Positions 14,671 to 23,573 are shown, numbered from the stretch's first letter. The stretch is 23,751 bases of DNA from JAVBUP01 sp031555175 (GCA_031555175.1 JAVBUP010000066.1:1-23751); one strand, 5' to 3'. Made by a program: numbers and translations. The notes: generated from the sequence alone by a model not told the origin.

Positions 14671-16245
14671 ATGAGTGATAAATTATTTAGTGAATTAAAT
14701 TTAAATGAAGATGTATTAAAAAGTATTGAAGCCATGGGCTTTACTACTCCTAGCAAAATACAAGCGGAAGTAATTCCGGTATTAATGGATGGATATGATG
14801 CAATTGGGCAAGCCCAAACTGGAACTGGAAAGACATTAGCTTTTGGAGCGCCAATGATTTCAATGATAGAACACGGATCGAAGGAACCAAAATCATTGAT
14901 TTTGACGCCTACAAGAGAGTTGGCGATTCAAATTCATGATGAGTTATTAAGAATTGCAAAATTCAGCAATCTTAAAATTGCGGTAGTGTATGGCGGTCAA
15001 GAAATTGAAAAGCAAATTTCTAAGTTAAAAAAAGGTGTTGATATTGTAGTTGGAACACCTGGACGTGTAATGGATTTGATGCGTAGAAAAGCGCTAAGAA
15101 TTAAAAATATTGAATTTCTAGTATTAGATGAAGCAGATGAAATGTTGAACATGGGATTTATTGAAGACATCGAAGAAATCTTGAAACATACATCTGACGA
15201 CAAACAAACAATGTTGTTTTCAGCAACTATGCCAAAACGTATTAAGGATATTGCTGTTAAGTATATGAAAGATGATGCAAAACATGTTCAAATCATTGAG
15301 AAATCAAAAACTGCTGTTACTGTAGAACAGTTTTATTATGAAACTAAGCCAAAGAATAAATTAGAAACGTTGTGTCGTGTGTTAGATGCATCTTCGATTA
15401 ATAGTGCGATAGTGTTCTGTAGAACTAAACGTAATGTAGATGACTTGGTATTTGAATTAAGTGATACTGGTTATAATGCTGAACCAATGCATGGAGATTT
15501 GACACAAAATCAAAGAATTAATACGTTGAGAAAATTTAAAGAAGGAAAACTTTCGTATTTAATTGCAACAGATGTTGCAGCAAGGGGAATTGATGTTGAT
15601 AATATTTCTCATATAATTAACTATGATTTACCTCAAGATACAGAAAGCTATATTCATAGGATTGGTCGTACTGGACGTGCTAACAAAACTGGAGTTGCAA
15701 TAACATTAGTAACTCCTAGAGAAGTCTATGAGATTAAACGTATTGAAAAAGAAACAAAAGGTAAAATTGAAAAGAAACCTATTCCTACAAATAAAGAAAT
15801 ATTTGAAGGAAAGAGTCAAATGATTCTAAGCTCAATTGATTTAAACCCACAAGGTAAAGAATTTGATGCGTTCAAGGGGTATATCTCTCATCTGTCTAAA
15901 GATGAATTGATTACGTTAGCGGCTAGTATGATGACTACAAAATATAAGGATACTTTAGCTTTTGATTATTCAAAAGATCTTGAATCTGAAGGAAAGAAAA
16001 ATTCTGGGTTAATGAGAATTTTCCTTACTTGTGGAACAATGGATAATGTAAAAGCTCCTGATATAATTAAATTCTTGGTTGATAATTCAAATTGTAATAA
16101 AAATGAAATTGGCCATATCGATGTAAAAAGAAAATTTACTTTTGTTGATGTATCAGAAAAAGCGTATAAACAAATTATTAAAACATGTAATAATAAAAAG
16201 ATTAAGAATAGAAAAGTTCAAATTGAAGTTTCGTCAGGAAGATAA
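14671..16245 (+). CDS. DEAD-box ATP-dependent RNA helicase (CshA/DeaD type) with DbpA RNA-binding domain
   Basis: Unwinds RNA using ATP, likely in ribosome assembly, mRNA decay or cold adaptation. In 524 aa all core motifs are intact: Q-motif Gln31, AQTGTGKT (48-55), PTRELA, GG, TPGR, DEAD (153-156), SAT (184-186), then in the second RecA domain VFCRTKR, ATDVAARGIDVD and HRIGRTGR. After a linker, the last 75 or so residues (from about GLMRIFLTCG to VQIEV) form a DbpA-type RNA-binding domain, which in DbpA recognises 23S rRNA but in CshA-like proteins has broader roles. It is monocistronic, between its own promoter and terminator. The exact orthologue (cshA, dbpA or deaD) cannot be settled here. 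Confidence 0.95.
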   Translation: MSDKLFSELNLNEDVLKSIEAMGFTTPSKIQAEVIPVLMDGYDAIGQAQTGTGKTLAFGAPMISMIEHGSKEPKSLILTPTRELAIQIHDELLRIAKFSNLKIAVVYGGQEIEKQISKLKKGVDIVVGTPGRVMDLMRRKALRIKNIEFLVLDEADEMLNMGFIEDIEEILKHTSDDKQTMLFSATMPKRIKDIAVKYMKDDAKHVQIIEKSKTAVTVEQFYYETKPKNKLETLCRVLDASSINSAIVFCRTKRNVDDLVFELSDTGYNAEPMHGDLTQNQRINTLRKFKEGKLSYLIATDVAARGIDVDNISHIINYDLPQDTESYIHRIGRTGRANKTGVAITLVTPREVYEIKRIEKETKGKIEKKPIPTNKEIFEGKSQMILSSIDLNPQGKEFDAFKGYISHLSKDELITLAASMMTTKYKDTLAFDYSKDLESEGKKNSGLMRIFLTCGTMDNVKAPDIIKFLVDNSNCNKNEIGHIDVKRKFTFVDVSEKAYKQIIKTCNNKKIKNRKVQIEVSSGR

Positions 16246-16268
16246 TTTAAAAAAATTATCTTTTTTTT
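16240..16268 (+). terminator. Rho-independent terminator of the helicase gene
   Basis: AGATAATTT (16240-16248) pairs with AAATTATCT (16253-16261), loop AAAA, then eight T. It overlaps the helicase stop codon. Confidence 0.75.
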
Positions 16269-16269
16269 A

Positions 16270-16298
16270 TTGACATATAATTATATAAATTGTATTAT
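16270..16298 (+). promoter_or_regulatory. Strong promoter of the TetR-ABC operon
   Basis: TTGACA (16270-16275, perfect), 17-base spacer, TATTAT (16293-16298) preceded by TG. The terminal T of the helicase terminator lies two bases upstream, so units are tightly packed. The -10 is embedded in the TTATATAA box array, which implies repression by the downstream TetR protein. Confidence 0.8.
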
Positions 16299-16330
16299 AT
16301 AAACGCAGTTATATAAATGAGTTTATATAA
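16281..16330 (+). promoter_or_regulatory. Four palindromic TTATATAA boxes at 14-bp period, likely TetR operator
   Basis: The self-complementary octamer TTATATAA begins at 16281, 16295, 16309 and 16323, exactly 14 bases apart, each followed by A. The array covers the spacer, the -10, the predicted transcription start and the leader of the TetR gene. Larger inverted pairs are also present: TTATATAAAC (16295-16304) is the reverse complement of GTTTATATAA (16321-16330). This strongly suggests an autoregulatory operator bound by more than one regulator dimer. Confidence 0.65.
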
Positions 16331-16345
16331 AGAGAGGAAAACGCA

Positions 16346-16963
16346 ATGGCAAGGACAGTACAAATCCCAAAAGAAACAATTCTCGAGGCGGCTTTAGAGA
16401 TGGTAATTAGGGATGGATATCAATCGATAAACATTAAGACATTAGCCAAAGAGGTTGGATGTTCAACACAACCGATATCATGGCATTTTGGTAATATGGA
16501 AATGTTGCGGCAAGAAGTGGCTCAATATGCATTTAGTTATTGTCAAAGAATATTGGTGCCAACATCGCAAAATGGCTTTGAAGCATTTACACAAACTGGA
16601 GTAGCGTATGTTAATCTAGCTTTCGATAAGCCAAACCTATTTAGGTTTGTTTATATGGGTGAAAGTAGAGACATCTACTTTGGTGGTGTGGAAGCATTGA
16701 TTGAATCACTACACAATCAAACAATCATTTCCATGGTATCTAGGGATTTAAGTCTTCCTCTAGAGGATGCAAGTCAATACATTAGGGATGCGATTATCTA
16801 TACGCATGGTCTACTTACATTTGTAGCGACAGGAATGATGACATGCACAAAAAAGGAAGTAATGATGATGGTTGGAAAGATAGGCAGAATTATTTTGGTG
16901 CAAAAAGGTGTTAGTGAAGAAAGAATAAAAGAACTTAATAGCAGTTTAAGAATGGGGGTATAA
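16346..16963 (+). CDS. TetR-family transcriptional regulator of the ABC transporter operon
   Basis: 205 aa, a one-component repressor. The N-terminal helix-turn-helix covers about residues 10-55 (ETILEAALEMVIRDGY, then INIKTLAKEVGCSTQPISWHFGN), with the typical TetR spacing; WHF stands where most members have YYHF or LYHHF. The C-terminal ligand domain (about 60-200) is of the variable type, with a late ATGMMTC stretch resembling WHG-type domains. The ATG at 16346 has AGAGAGG upstream. The stop is one base before the ATPase gene, so it is the first gene of a four-gene unit that it probably represses until a drug-like or peptide ligand binds. The inducer is unknown. Confidence 0.9.
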   Translation: MARTVQIPKETILEAALEMVIRDGYQSINIKTLAKEVGCSTQPISWHFGNMEMLRQEVAQYAFSYCQRILVPTSQNGFEAFTQTGVAYVNLAFDKPNLFRFVYMGESRDIYFGGVEALIESLHNQTIISMVSRDLSLPLEDASQYIRDAIIYTHGLLTFVATGMMTCTKKEVMMMVGKIGRIILVQKGVSEERIKELNSSLRMGV

Positions 16964-16964
16964 C

Positions 16965-17903
16965 ATGAACAAAGTTATTGAGGTAAATGGTTTAGAAAAA
17001 TCTTATAAGAATTTAAAAGCTTTAGATGGAATTAGCTTTGATGTCAATGAGGGGGAAATACTTGGATTACTAGGACCAAATGGATCTGGGAAATCAACAA
17101 CGATTAACTGCCTACTATCATTACTTAAATATGATAAAGGAAGTATTAAACTATTTGGACAAGAGATGAATCCTGACCAATATGATATTAAGGAAAAAAT
17201 CGGAATCGTATTTCAAGATGTTGCTGTATTTGAGTCATTATCTGTAAGAGAAAATATTGATTATTTCTGTGGCTTATATATTAAGGATAAGGTTAAAAGA
17301 AAAAAACATGTTCAAGAAGCGTTAGAATTAGTAGGTATTACCGAATTCGCGAAATTTTTACCTAAGCAATTATCTGGGGGATTGTTGAGAAGATTAAATA
17401 TCGCCTGTGGTATCGCGCATAAACCTTCACTAATATTTTTAGATGAACCAACAGTAGCTGTTGATCCACAAAGTAGAAATAACATTCTTGAGGGTATTAA
17501 AGAACTGAACAAGCAAGGGGCGACAATCGTTTATACTACTCACTATATGGAAGAGGTAGAACAACTTTGTGATCGTATTATTATCATTGATAAAGGAACA
17601 ATTATTGCTTCTGGTACAAATGAAGAACTTAAAAAGTTAGTTAATATTGAAGAAAAAGTAGTGGTAGAAGTAGAGAGTATTTCTGAAAATGATTTAAACA
17701 AATTGAAATCAAATGAAAACATTAAAGAATTAACTTATGAAAAAGGAAGCATCTCAATTACTTATTCTAAGGGAGAACATAACGTTCAAACCTTAATTGA
17801 TTTTCTTAAGGAAAATGGGATTAAATATAACCGCTTCTTCTCAGAATTGCCAACATTAAATGACGTTTTCTTGGAATTAACTGGAAAGGAACTTAGAGAC
17901 TAA
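16965..17903 (+). CDS. ABC transporter ATP-binding protein (DrrA-like, ABC-2 exporter)
   Basis: 312 aa, hydrolyses ATP to drive export through the two permeases that follow. Motifs are GPNGSGKST (37-45), Q-loop FQD, LSGGL (136-140) followed by LRRL, and LIFLDEPTVAVDP with Walker B ending at D160-E161, then TTHYMEE. The C-terminal 80 or so residues form the extra domain typical of drug and bacteriocin-type DrrA/CcmA ATPases. The fifth residue of the signature is Leu rather than Gln, common in this subfamily. The start is one base after the TetR stop, and its TAA overlaps the ATG of the next gene by one base. Confidence 0.93.
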   Translation: MNKVIEVNGLEKSYKNLKALDGISFDVNEGEILGLLGPNGSGKSTTINCLLSLLKYDKGSIKLFGQEMNPDQYDIKEKIGIVFQDVAVFESLSVRENIDYFCGLYIKDKVKRKKHVQEALELVGITEFAKFLPKQLSGGLLRRLNIACGIAHKPSLIFLDEPTVAVDPQSRNNILEGIKELNKQGATIVYTTHYMEEVEQLCDRIIIIDKGTIIASGTNEELKKLVNIEEKVVVEVESISENDLNKLKSNENIKELTYEKGSISITYSKGEHNVQTLIDFLKENGIKYNRFFSELPTLNDVFLELTGKELRD

Positions 17904-19063
17904 TGTTTTGGCATAACTTTAAGTATACCTTCAAGCGTTTAATTAGAAATAAAACATTGCTATTCTGGAATGTAATGTTCCCATTAATACTAGGAACATT
18001 CTTCTATTTCGCTTTCGCAGATATTATTTCAAATGAAACATTATCGCCAATTTCGATTGGAATCGTCGATAATCAAAACTATCAAGAAAATGAAATGTTG
18101 CAAGAAGTATTTAGTGATTTTAGTGATGAGACAGGAAGCAATCATATCTTTAATATAACCTATGAGTCTAAAAGTAGTTTAGATAAATTATTGGCAGATG
18201 GAGAAATTGATGGCTATGTTTTTATAGAAGACAATATTCAAGTAGTAATCAAAGAAAATGGTATTAACCAAACGATTTTGAAATATACAGTAGATAATAT
18301 TTTAGAATATGAGAGTCTAATTGATAGCATAATCGCATCTCAAGTACAAAAGGGTAATTATGATGTACAGGCGATCTATAGTGCAATCATGAATGATCTT
18401 AACCAGGATGAATCTTACATTATTGATAAATCATCGACAAAGCTAGACTATATGACAATTGAATTTTATACGCTAATTGCAATGACTTGTCTATATGGAG
18501 CGAATCTTAGCTCATTTGTAATAAGTAGTTATCAAGCAAATCTTGGTAAGCAAGGAGCTAGAGTTAGTTTATCTATAGCAAGAAAATATCAGTTAATTGG
18601 TGGGGGAATACTTGCGTGTTTTATCGCTCAAGTTGTCACACTATCGATATTATTTGCCTATACCACACTATTATTTAAAGTCGATTATGGATCTAATCTT
18701 ATAAATATTATTATTTTAACATTGGCGGGCATACTAGCTGGTATCGCTCTGGGAACATTAGCGGGGGCTATGTCTTTCAAAACCGAAAATGCTCGTGATG
18801 GTGTTTTAACATCACTAACAATGGCAGGATCATTTTTAGCAGGGATGATGGGTGTAACGATGAAATACGTTATTGATAAGAATTTCCCGCTAATTAATAA
18901 AGTAAATCCAGTAGCGCAAATTACTGATGGATTTTACTCGCTATATTATTATGAAACGACAAGCCGCTTCAATATGAACGTAATTAGCCTTCTAATTTTC
19001 ACAGTAGTAATGGTCGCATTAGCGACTGCATTGTTAAGGAGGAAAAATTATGACAGTATTTAA
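17903..19063 (+). CDS. ABC-2 type permease, first of a pair
   Basis: 386 aa with the ABC-2 membrane layout: one N-terminal helix (about 20-40, LLFWNVMFPLILGTFFYFAF), a large extracellular loop of about 150 residues (roughly 45-190), then five or more helices to the C-terminus. The loop begins with a beta segment (SIGIVDNQN) as in the drug or sodium exporter permeases. It probably pairs with the following permease to form a heterodimeric pore with two copies of the ATPase. Its 3' end carries AAGGAGG, which is the ribosome binding site of the next gene, and overlaps that gene by 14 bases. Confidence 0.88.
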   Translation: MFWHNFKYTFKRLIRNKTLLFWNVMFPLILGTFFYFAFADIISNETLSPISIGIVDNQNYQENEMLQEVFSDFSDETGSNHIFNITYESKSSLDKLLADGEIDGYVFIEDNIQVVIKENGINQTILKYTVDNILEYESLIDSIIASQVQKGNYDVQAIYSAIMNDLNQDESYIIDKSSTKLDYMTIEFYTLIAMTCLYGANLSSFVISSYQANLGKQGARVSLSIARKYQLIGGGILACFIAQVVTLSILFAYTTLLFKVDYGSNLINIIILTLAGILAGIALGTLAGAMSFKTENARDGVLTSLTMAGSFLAGMMGVTMKYVIDKNFPLINKVNPVAQITDGFYSLYYYETTSRFNMNVISLLIFTVVMVALATALLRRKNYDSI

Positions 19064-20195
19064 AGGGTATTTCAAAGTCATAAAAAGTTTCAAAGGAACA
19101 ATTATTCTTTATACTTGCATGTCAATATTCTTTGTTGTATTTAATATGCAAAGTGGAGGAATGACTGACTCATATAAGGCAAGTACTCCAGATATCGCGA
19201 TTGTAAATTTAGACACAAACAATAAAGTTACAGATAATCTTGTATCTTATTTAGAGGCTAATACGAATGTATTGGACATTAGTGGAAGTGATGAAATTGC
19301 GGATGCGTTATTCTATAGAGATATTACGTATGTTGTTTATATCTATGAAGGATATGGTAATGACTTTATAAATCAACAACTAAAACCATTAGAAGTACAA
19401 AGTTCTGGGAACTTTAACTCAAGTTATACGCAAATGCTATTAGAAAGATATTTCAATTTAGCTAATACATTTAATAAATATAGCGATAATGTTGATGAGT
19501 TTTTAGTACAACTTAATGATACATTAAAGGTAACTGGTGAAATAGTTATCGAGAATGAAGTAGAGTATACAGGACTTAGAAACCTAGAAACATGTTTTAG
19601 TTTTATGAACTATACACTACTCGCAGTTTCAGTATATATTGTTGCAACGGTGATGGTCGCTTTTAATGAAGAAAAAGTTAAAAACAGACTATTAGTTAGT
19701 AGTAAACGATTATCATCATACAATAGCGAATTACTGTTAGGTAATTTAGCTTTCACTACACTAGTATGGGGTGCACTTATAACGTTTGCCTTTATATTAG
19801 AAAAGGAAACAATGATGAGTGCCTATGGTTTATACTTTGCACTAAATTCATTCGTGTTTATGTTGTGTGCTTTAGCGATAGGGTTTTTACTTGGATGCTT
19901 TGTTAAGAATAAGCATGGTGTAAGTGGACCGGTCAATGTAATTGCATTAGGATCTAGCTTTCTATGTGGAGCATTTGTTCCGGCACAATTCTTACCAAGC
20001 TTTGTTGTAAATATCTCGAAGGTATTGCCTTCATATTGGTATATTTCTAACAACGCAAAAATAGCAGCAACCATCGATTTTGCATCAAGTTCAATATTAT
20101 CTATTCTAACGAATGTAGCAGTAATTGCAGTGTTTGCAGTAGCGTTTGTAGTCATTGCTAATGTATATACAGCGAAAAAAGCGAGGACAAGATAA
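19050..20195 (+). CDS. ABC-2 type permease, second of a pair
   Basis: 381 aa with the same layout as its partner: an N-terminal helix at about 17-35, an external loop with IAIVNLDTNNKVT, then a helical bundle from about residue 190 including NSFVFMLCALAIGFLLGCF and the GAFVPAQFLPSF loop before a last helix. The ABC-2 GAFxP-type element supports membership of the drug/antibiotic exporter class. Together with the ATPase and the TetR protein this forms a complete regulated efflux unit; the substrate is not readable from the sequence. The operon ends in a strong terminator at 20192. Confidence 0.88.
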   Translation: MTVFKGYFKVIKSFKGTIILYTCMSIFFVVFNMQSGGMTDSYKASTPDIAIVNLDTNNKVTDNLVSYLEANTNVLDISGSDEIADALFYRDITYVVYIYEGYGNDFINQQLKPLEVQSSGNFNSSYTQMLLERYFNLANTFNKYSDNVDEFLVQLNDTLKVTGEIVIENEVEYTGLRNLETCFSFMNYTLLAVSVYIVATVMVAFNEEKVKNRLLVSSKRLSSYNSELLLGNLAFTTLVWGALITFAFILEKETMMSAYGLYFALNSFVFMLCALAIGFLLGCFVKNKHGVSGPVNVIALGSSFLCGAFVPAQFLPSFVVNISKVLPSYWYISNNAKIAATIDFASSSILSILTNVAVIAVFAVAFVVIANVYTAKKARTR

Positions 20196-20225
20196 TCTGG
20201 TAGAAATACCAGATTATTTCTTTTT
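20192..20225 (+). terminator. Rho-independent terminator of the TetR-ABC operon
   Basis: ATAATCTGGTA (20192-20202) pairs perfectly with TACCAGATTAT (20207-20217), a GAAA loop between, then TTTCTTTTT. The 11-bp stem overlaps the stop codon of the second permease. Confidence 0.9.
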
Positions 20226-20230
20226 GCAAT

Positions 20231-20241
20231 TGTGGTATAAT
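20231..20241 (+). promoter_or_regulatory. Extended -10 promoter of the glycosyltransferase pair
   Basis: TGTGG-TATAAT (20231-20241) has a perfect -10 with the TG extension and only a weak -35 in the terminator tail. It starts 34 bases before the GTG of the first glycosyltransferase gene. Confidence 0.6.
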
Positions 20242-20264
20242 ACAGACAAAGGAAGTGATATAAC

Positions 20265-21233
20265 GTGGATAAAATCTCAATTATTTTACCGGTATATAAT
20301 GTAGAAGAATATTTAGAAAGATGTTTGGCTAGTTTGGTAAATCAAACATATAAGAATATTGAAATAATTATTGTTAATGACGGAAGCCCAGATAATAGCC
20401 AAAGTATTATTGATAGATATAAAGAAAAAGATCCATGCATTATTTCTCTTATTAAAGAAAATGGTGGATTAGGTGATGCTAGAAACTATGGAATGCCTTA
20501 CGCCACTGGAGAATACATCATATTCATTGATAGTGATGACTATGTGGAAGAAGATATGTTGGAAAAATTATATACAAAAGCTGTTGAAACTGATAGTGAT
20601 ATCGTGATGTGCAATCACTATATTAAAAAAGATGATTCATGTATAACTAATCCGCTTTTTAAAAGTTTTGGTCCAAATCTTGAAGTTGATAGAACATTAT
20701 TCTTTCAAAAACCAGCAGTATGGGATAAGTTATATAAAAAGTCAATTATTAAGGATTTAAAGTTTGTAAAGGGTATTTTTTATGAAGATATTGGGTTCTT
20801 ATGTAAAGTATTGCCTAGAGTAACAAAGATGACTTTCATTGATGAACCACTTTATTATTATATAATTCGTTCTAACTCAATTATGAATGCTAAAAATCTT
20901 GATCGTAATTTTGATATAGCAATTGCCTTTGAAGATATTATTAAATACTACAAAGACAATAATTTATGGGAAGAGTATAAAGATGAAATTAGATTCTTAA
21001 TTACTGATCAACTAATGATTTCTGCTTATATGCGAGTTCTACAATATCCAAGTAGTAGTAGGAAAAAAGAGATACTAAAGAACTTTAGAGATTTTAATAG
21101 TTTACATAACCCTGACTATATGAAAAATCCATATATAAAATCGTTATCCTTTAATAGAAAAGTCTGCTTATATTTATGCTATTTACATCTTGATAGTCTG
21201 GCATTGTTATTATTTAGGATGAAAAGACGATGA
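20265..21233 (+). CDS. GT2-family glycosyltransferase
   Basis: 322 aa. It starts with ISIILPVYNVEEYLERCLASL, the usual GT2 (GT-A fold) opening, followed by QTYKNIEIIIVNDGSPDNS, NGGLGDARNYG and the metal-binding DSDD (89-92). It transfers a sugar from a nucleotide sugar, probably in the cytoplasm at the membrane face, for a surface polysaccharide, teichoic acid or glycolipid. The start is a GTG at 20265 with AAAGGAAG upstream; the family sequence begins right there, so a later ATG is unlikely. The stop overlaps the next gene by four bases (ATGA), so the two are translationally coupled. The C-terminal 100 residues are less conserved. Confidence 0.92.
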   Translation: MDKISIILPVYNVEEYLERCLASLVNQTYKNIEIIIVNDGSPDNSQSIIDRYKEKDPCIISLIKENGGLGDARNYGMPYATGEYIIFIDSDDYVEEDMLEKLYTKAVETDSDIVMCNHYIKKDDSCITNPLFKSFGPNLEVDRTLFFQKPAVWDKLYKKSIIKDLKFVKGIFYEDIGFLCKVLPRVTKMTFIDEPLYYYIIRSNSIMNAKNLDRNFDIAIAFEDIIKYYKDNNLWEEYKDEIRFLITDQLMISAYMRVLQYPSSSRKKEILKNFRDFNSLHNPDYMKNPYIKSLSFNRKVCLYLCYLHLDSLALLLFRMKRR

Positions 21234-22351
21234 AAAGAATATCAATATTGATGCTCCACCTAAGTTATGGTGGGATTGAAAAAGCTGTTACAGATCTCGC
21301 AAATTTATTAGCTGATGAATATGAAGTTGAGATATATTGTTTGTATTCATTACCAATTGCCTATGAGATAGATAATAGAATAAAAGTAACTTTCTTAACA
21401 AAAGATGTACCAAATAAGCAAGAATTTATGCAAGCAATAAAGAGAGTTAATATTCTTAAAATCCTTAAGGAAGGGCTTAAGGCGGTAAGAATATTACGAA
21501 CGAAATCTAAAGTAATGAAGAATACTATACAATCTCTTTCAAATAATATTATAATTTCTACTAGAAATGAATTTAATGTGATGTTATCGAAATATGGTAA
21601 TGATAGTAATTTGAGAATTGCACAGTTGCATCATGATATTTATTATGATGTTGAAAAAACTTTGATAGATGACTTGAAGAATAATTATCAAAACATTGAC
21701 TATTTAGTATTACTGGTACCAAGCTTAGTAACTGAAGTGCAAGATATTTTTGCTGGTCATAATGATCACACTATTCCTGTAGCTATCCCTCTTTACTATG
21801 ATTTTAATGAGCCAATTAAAACTGAAAAGCGAAACATTGTAATATCTGTTGGTCGCCTTCACTCAGTTAAAGGCTTTGACCGTTTAATATCAATCTTCAA
21901 AGAAATCAACTTACCTGATTGGCAGTTATGGATAGTAGGTGGGGGAGAAGAGTTTGACAACCTTGCCGCTATTAGTGATGATTATGAAAATATAAAACTC
22001 TTAGGGAAGAAAGAACCACAAGAGATTAATGCATTACTTAGCCAGGCATCTATATATGCTATGACCAGTCATAGTGAAGGCTTTGGTTATGTGTTATTAG
22101 AAGCATTAGGACAAGATTTACCAATCATTGCATATGATGTTAGAGTTGGTCCAAAGGCTATCTTAGATGAAGCTGGTATTCTAATTGAGGATAACAATCA
22201 AGAAGCTTTTGTGAGTGAATTAAAAAAACTAATGTCACAAAAGGATTATCAAGAGCGAATTATTGCTTCACAGCAAAGCCGCAAAAATATGTTTTCTAGT
22301 AAAATTGTACGAGAATTGTACAAGAATATATTTGGCAAAAACACTGATTAA
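21230..22351 (+). CDS. GT4-family glycosyltransferase (GT-B fold)
   Basis: 373 aa. The N-terminal domain has LSYGGIEKAVTDLANLL (11-27), the typical glycine loop and helix of GT4 enzymes; the C-terminal domain has VISVGRLHSVKGFDRLI and the EGFGYVLLE retaining-transferase motif (E283 and E291, the E-x7-E pair). It probably uses a UDP- or GDP-sugar and works after, or with, the GT2 enzyme encoded just upstream. The four-base overlap with that gene supports a shared product, likely a cell-surface glycan of unknown structure. Its own terminator overlaps the stop codon, so the unit has only these two genes. Confidence 0.9.
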   Translation: MKRISILMLHLSYGGIEKAVTDLANLLADEYEVEIYCLYSLPIAYEIDNRIKVTFLTKDVPNKQEFMQAIKRVNILKILKEGLKAVRILRTKSKVMKNTIQSLSNNIIISTRNEFNVMLSKYGNDSNLRIAQLHHDIYYDVEKTLIDDLKNNYQNIDYLVLLVPSLVTEVQDIFAGHNDHTIPVAIPLYYDFNEPIKTEKRNIVISVGRLHSVKGFDRLISIFKEINLPDWQLWIVGGGEEFDNLAAISDDYENIKLLGKKEPQEINALLSQASIYAMTSHSEGFGYVLLEALGQDLPIIAYDVRVGPKAILDEAGILIEDNNQEAFVSELKKLMSQKDYQERIIASQQSRKNMFSSKIVRELYKNIFGKNTD

Positions 22352-22365
22352 ATCAGTGCTTTTTT
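22342..22365 (+). terminator. Rho-independent terminator of the glycosyltransferase pair
   Basis: CACTGATT (22342-22349) and AATCAGTG (22351-22358) form a short hairpin (at least 6 bp) followed by CTTTTTT. It overlaps the GT4 stop codon. Confidence 0.7.
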
Positions 22366-22425
22366 GTAGGGATAAATACGGTAGTATTAACTATGTAAAT
22401 TATGGAAAAATAATTATAAAATAGA

Positions 22426-22453
22426 TTGACTTATATAGTTTTGTTTGTATCAT
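22426..22453 (+). promoter_or_regulatory. Promoter of the potD-like gene
   Basis: TTGACT (22426-22431), 16-base spacer, TATCAT (22448-22453). The predicted start falls near 22460, just before a perfect palindrome AAAAACATGTTTTT (22465-22478) that could be an operator. The ribosome binding site GAAGGG precedes the ATG at 22496. Confidence 0.5.
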
Positions 22454-22495
22454 TATTTTAGAATAAAAACATGTTTTTGAGAGAAGGGTTGATAC

Positions 22496-23548
22496 ATGAA
22501 AAAAATGCTTCGTGTTTGTTTGGGGATGGCCTTGGTTATTGGTTTAGTTGGTTGTGGTACACGTCACAAAAGAGTTTTAAGGGTATTTAACTGGGGTGCT
22601 TATGCAGACATGCGTGTAATCCGTGAGTTTGAAGACAAATACGATGTACATATCGTGTATACAGAATTTGATTCTATGGAATCTTTATATACAAAATTAA
22701 CTATATCTCCTGAATATGATATAGTGATTCCATCTGATAATATGTCAGAAAGATTAATTAAGGAGGGTTTGGTTCAAGAGATTGATTGGTCAAAAATACC
22801 AAATATCGTTAATATTGATCCTAAACTTAGAAATTTAGATTTTGATCCAGAGGGTAAGTATACAGCGTTATATTTATATGGTGCCATTGGTATTACCTAT
22901 GACAAGACAATTGTTGATGAAGAAGATTTAAAGGATGGTTGGAATCTTTTAATGAATACTAAATATAAAAAAGATGTATTCATGTATGATACTATACGTG
23001 AGAGTTTTATGGTTGGGTTAAAAGCTTTAGGCTATTCTATTAATACAACCAGTGAAAAAGAAATAAAAGAAGCTTACGAGTGGCTGGTTAAACAAGAAGA
23101 CACAATGGATTCTGTTTATGCTGGCGATGATGCGATTGATTTAATGAGAAATTCGGAGAAAGCAATTGCTGTAATGTTTTCTGGGGATGCAGCAGCAATC
23201 ATGCTAGATAATGAGGATTTGGGATTCTTTATGCCTGAAGAGGGAACTGATTTATTCTACGATTCATTAATGATTACTAAAGACTGTGCTGATGTTGATT
23301 TAGCACATGAGTTTATTAATTATATGCTAGATGATGAAATAGCTGAAAAAACAACATTAGAGGTAGGGTATACTTCTCCTAATATTAACGTCTTTAATAA
23401 ATTGAAAGATGATTACTTAATGGGCTTTGGTGGTATCAATGCTTATCAACCACGCATTGGTTATGAAAAAGATGAGATGTGGCATTATCAGTCAAAAGAG
23501 GTTAAAAAAATATTTGAAAAATACTGGACTATGCTTAAAGCAAATTAG
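22496..23548 (+). CDS. Spermidine/putrescine-binding lipoprotein, PotD-like
   Basis: 350 aa. A lipoprotein signal with lipobox LVGC (C20) anchors it on the outer membrane face of the cell. The mature part matches periplasmic-binding-protein type 2 polyamine receptors: VLRVFNWGAYADMRVIREFE (27-46), YDIVIPSDNMSERLIKEGLVQEID, ALYLYGAIGITYD, and a late VGYTSPN plus acidic residues for amine binding. It should deliver polyamines to a PotABC-type permease. No potA, potB or potC lies next to it: upstream is an unrelated terminated operon, downstream a terminator and an IS30 element. So it is either a stand-alone receptor, or other pot genes lie elsewhere or were displaced. Confidence 0.88.
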   Translation: MKKMLRVCLGMALVIGLVGCGTRHKRVLRVFNWGAYADMRVIREFEDKYDVHIVYTEFDSMESLYTKLTISPEYDIVIPSDNMSERLIKEGLVQEIDWSKIPNIVNIDPKLRNLDFDPEGKYTALYLYGAIGITYDKTIVDEEDLKDGWNLLMNTKYKKDVFMYDTIRESFMVGLKALGYSINTTSEKEIKEAYEWLVKQEDTMDSVYAGDDAIDLMRNSEKAIAVMFSGDAAAIMLDNEDLGFFMPEEGTDLFYDSLMITKDCADVDLAHEFINYMLDDEIAEKTTLEVGYTSPNINVFNKLKDDYLMGFGGINAYQPRIGYEKDEMWHYQSKEVKKIFEKYWTMLKAN

Positions 23549-23573
23549 GCAATAGCAAATATAAAATGCAATT

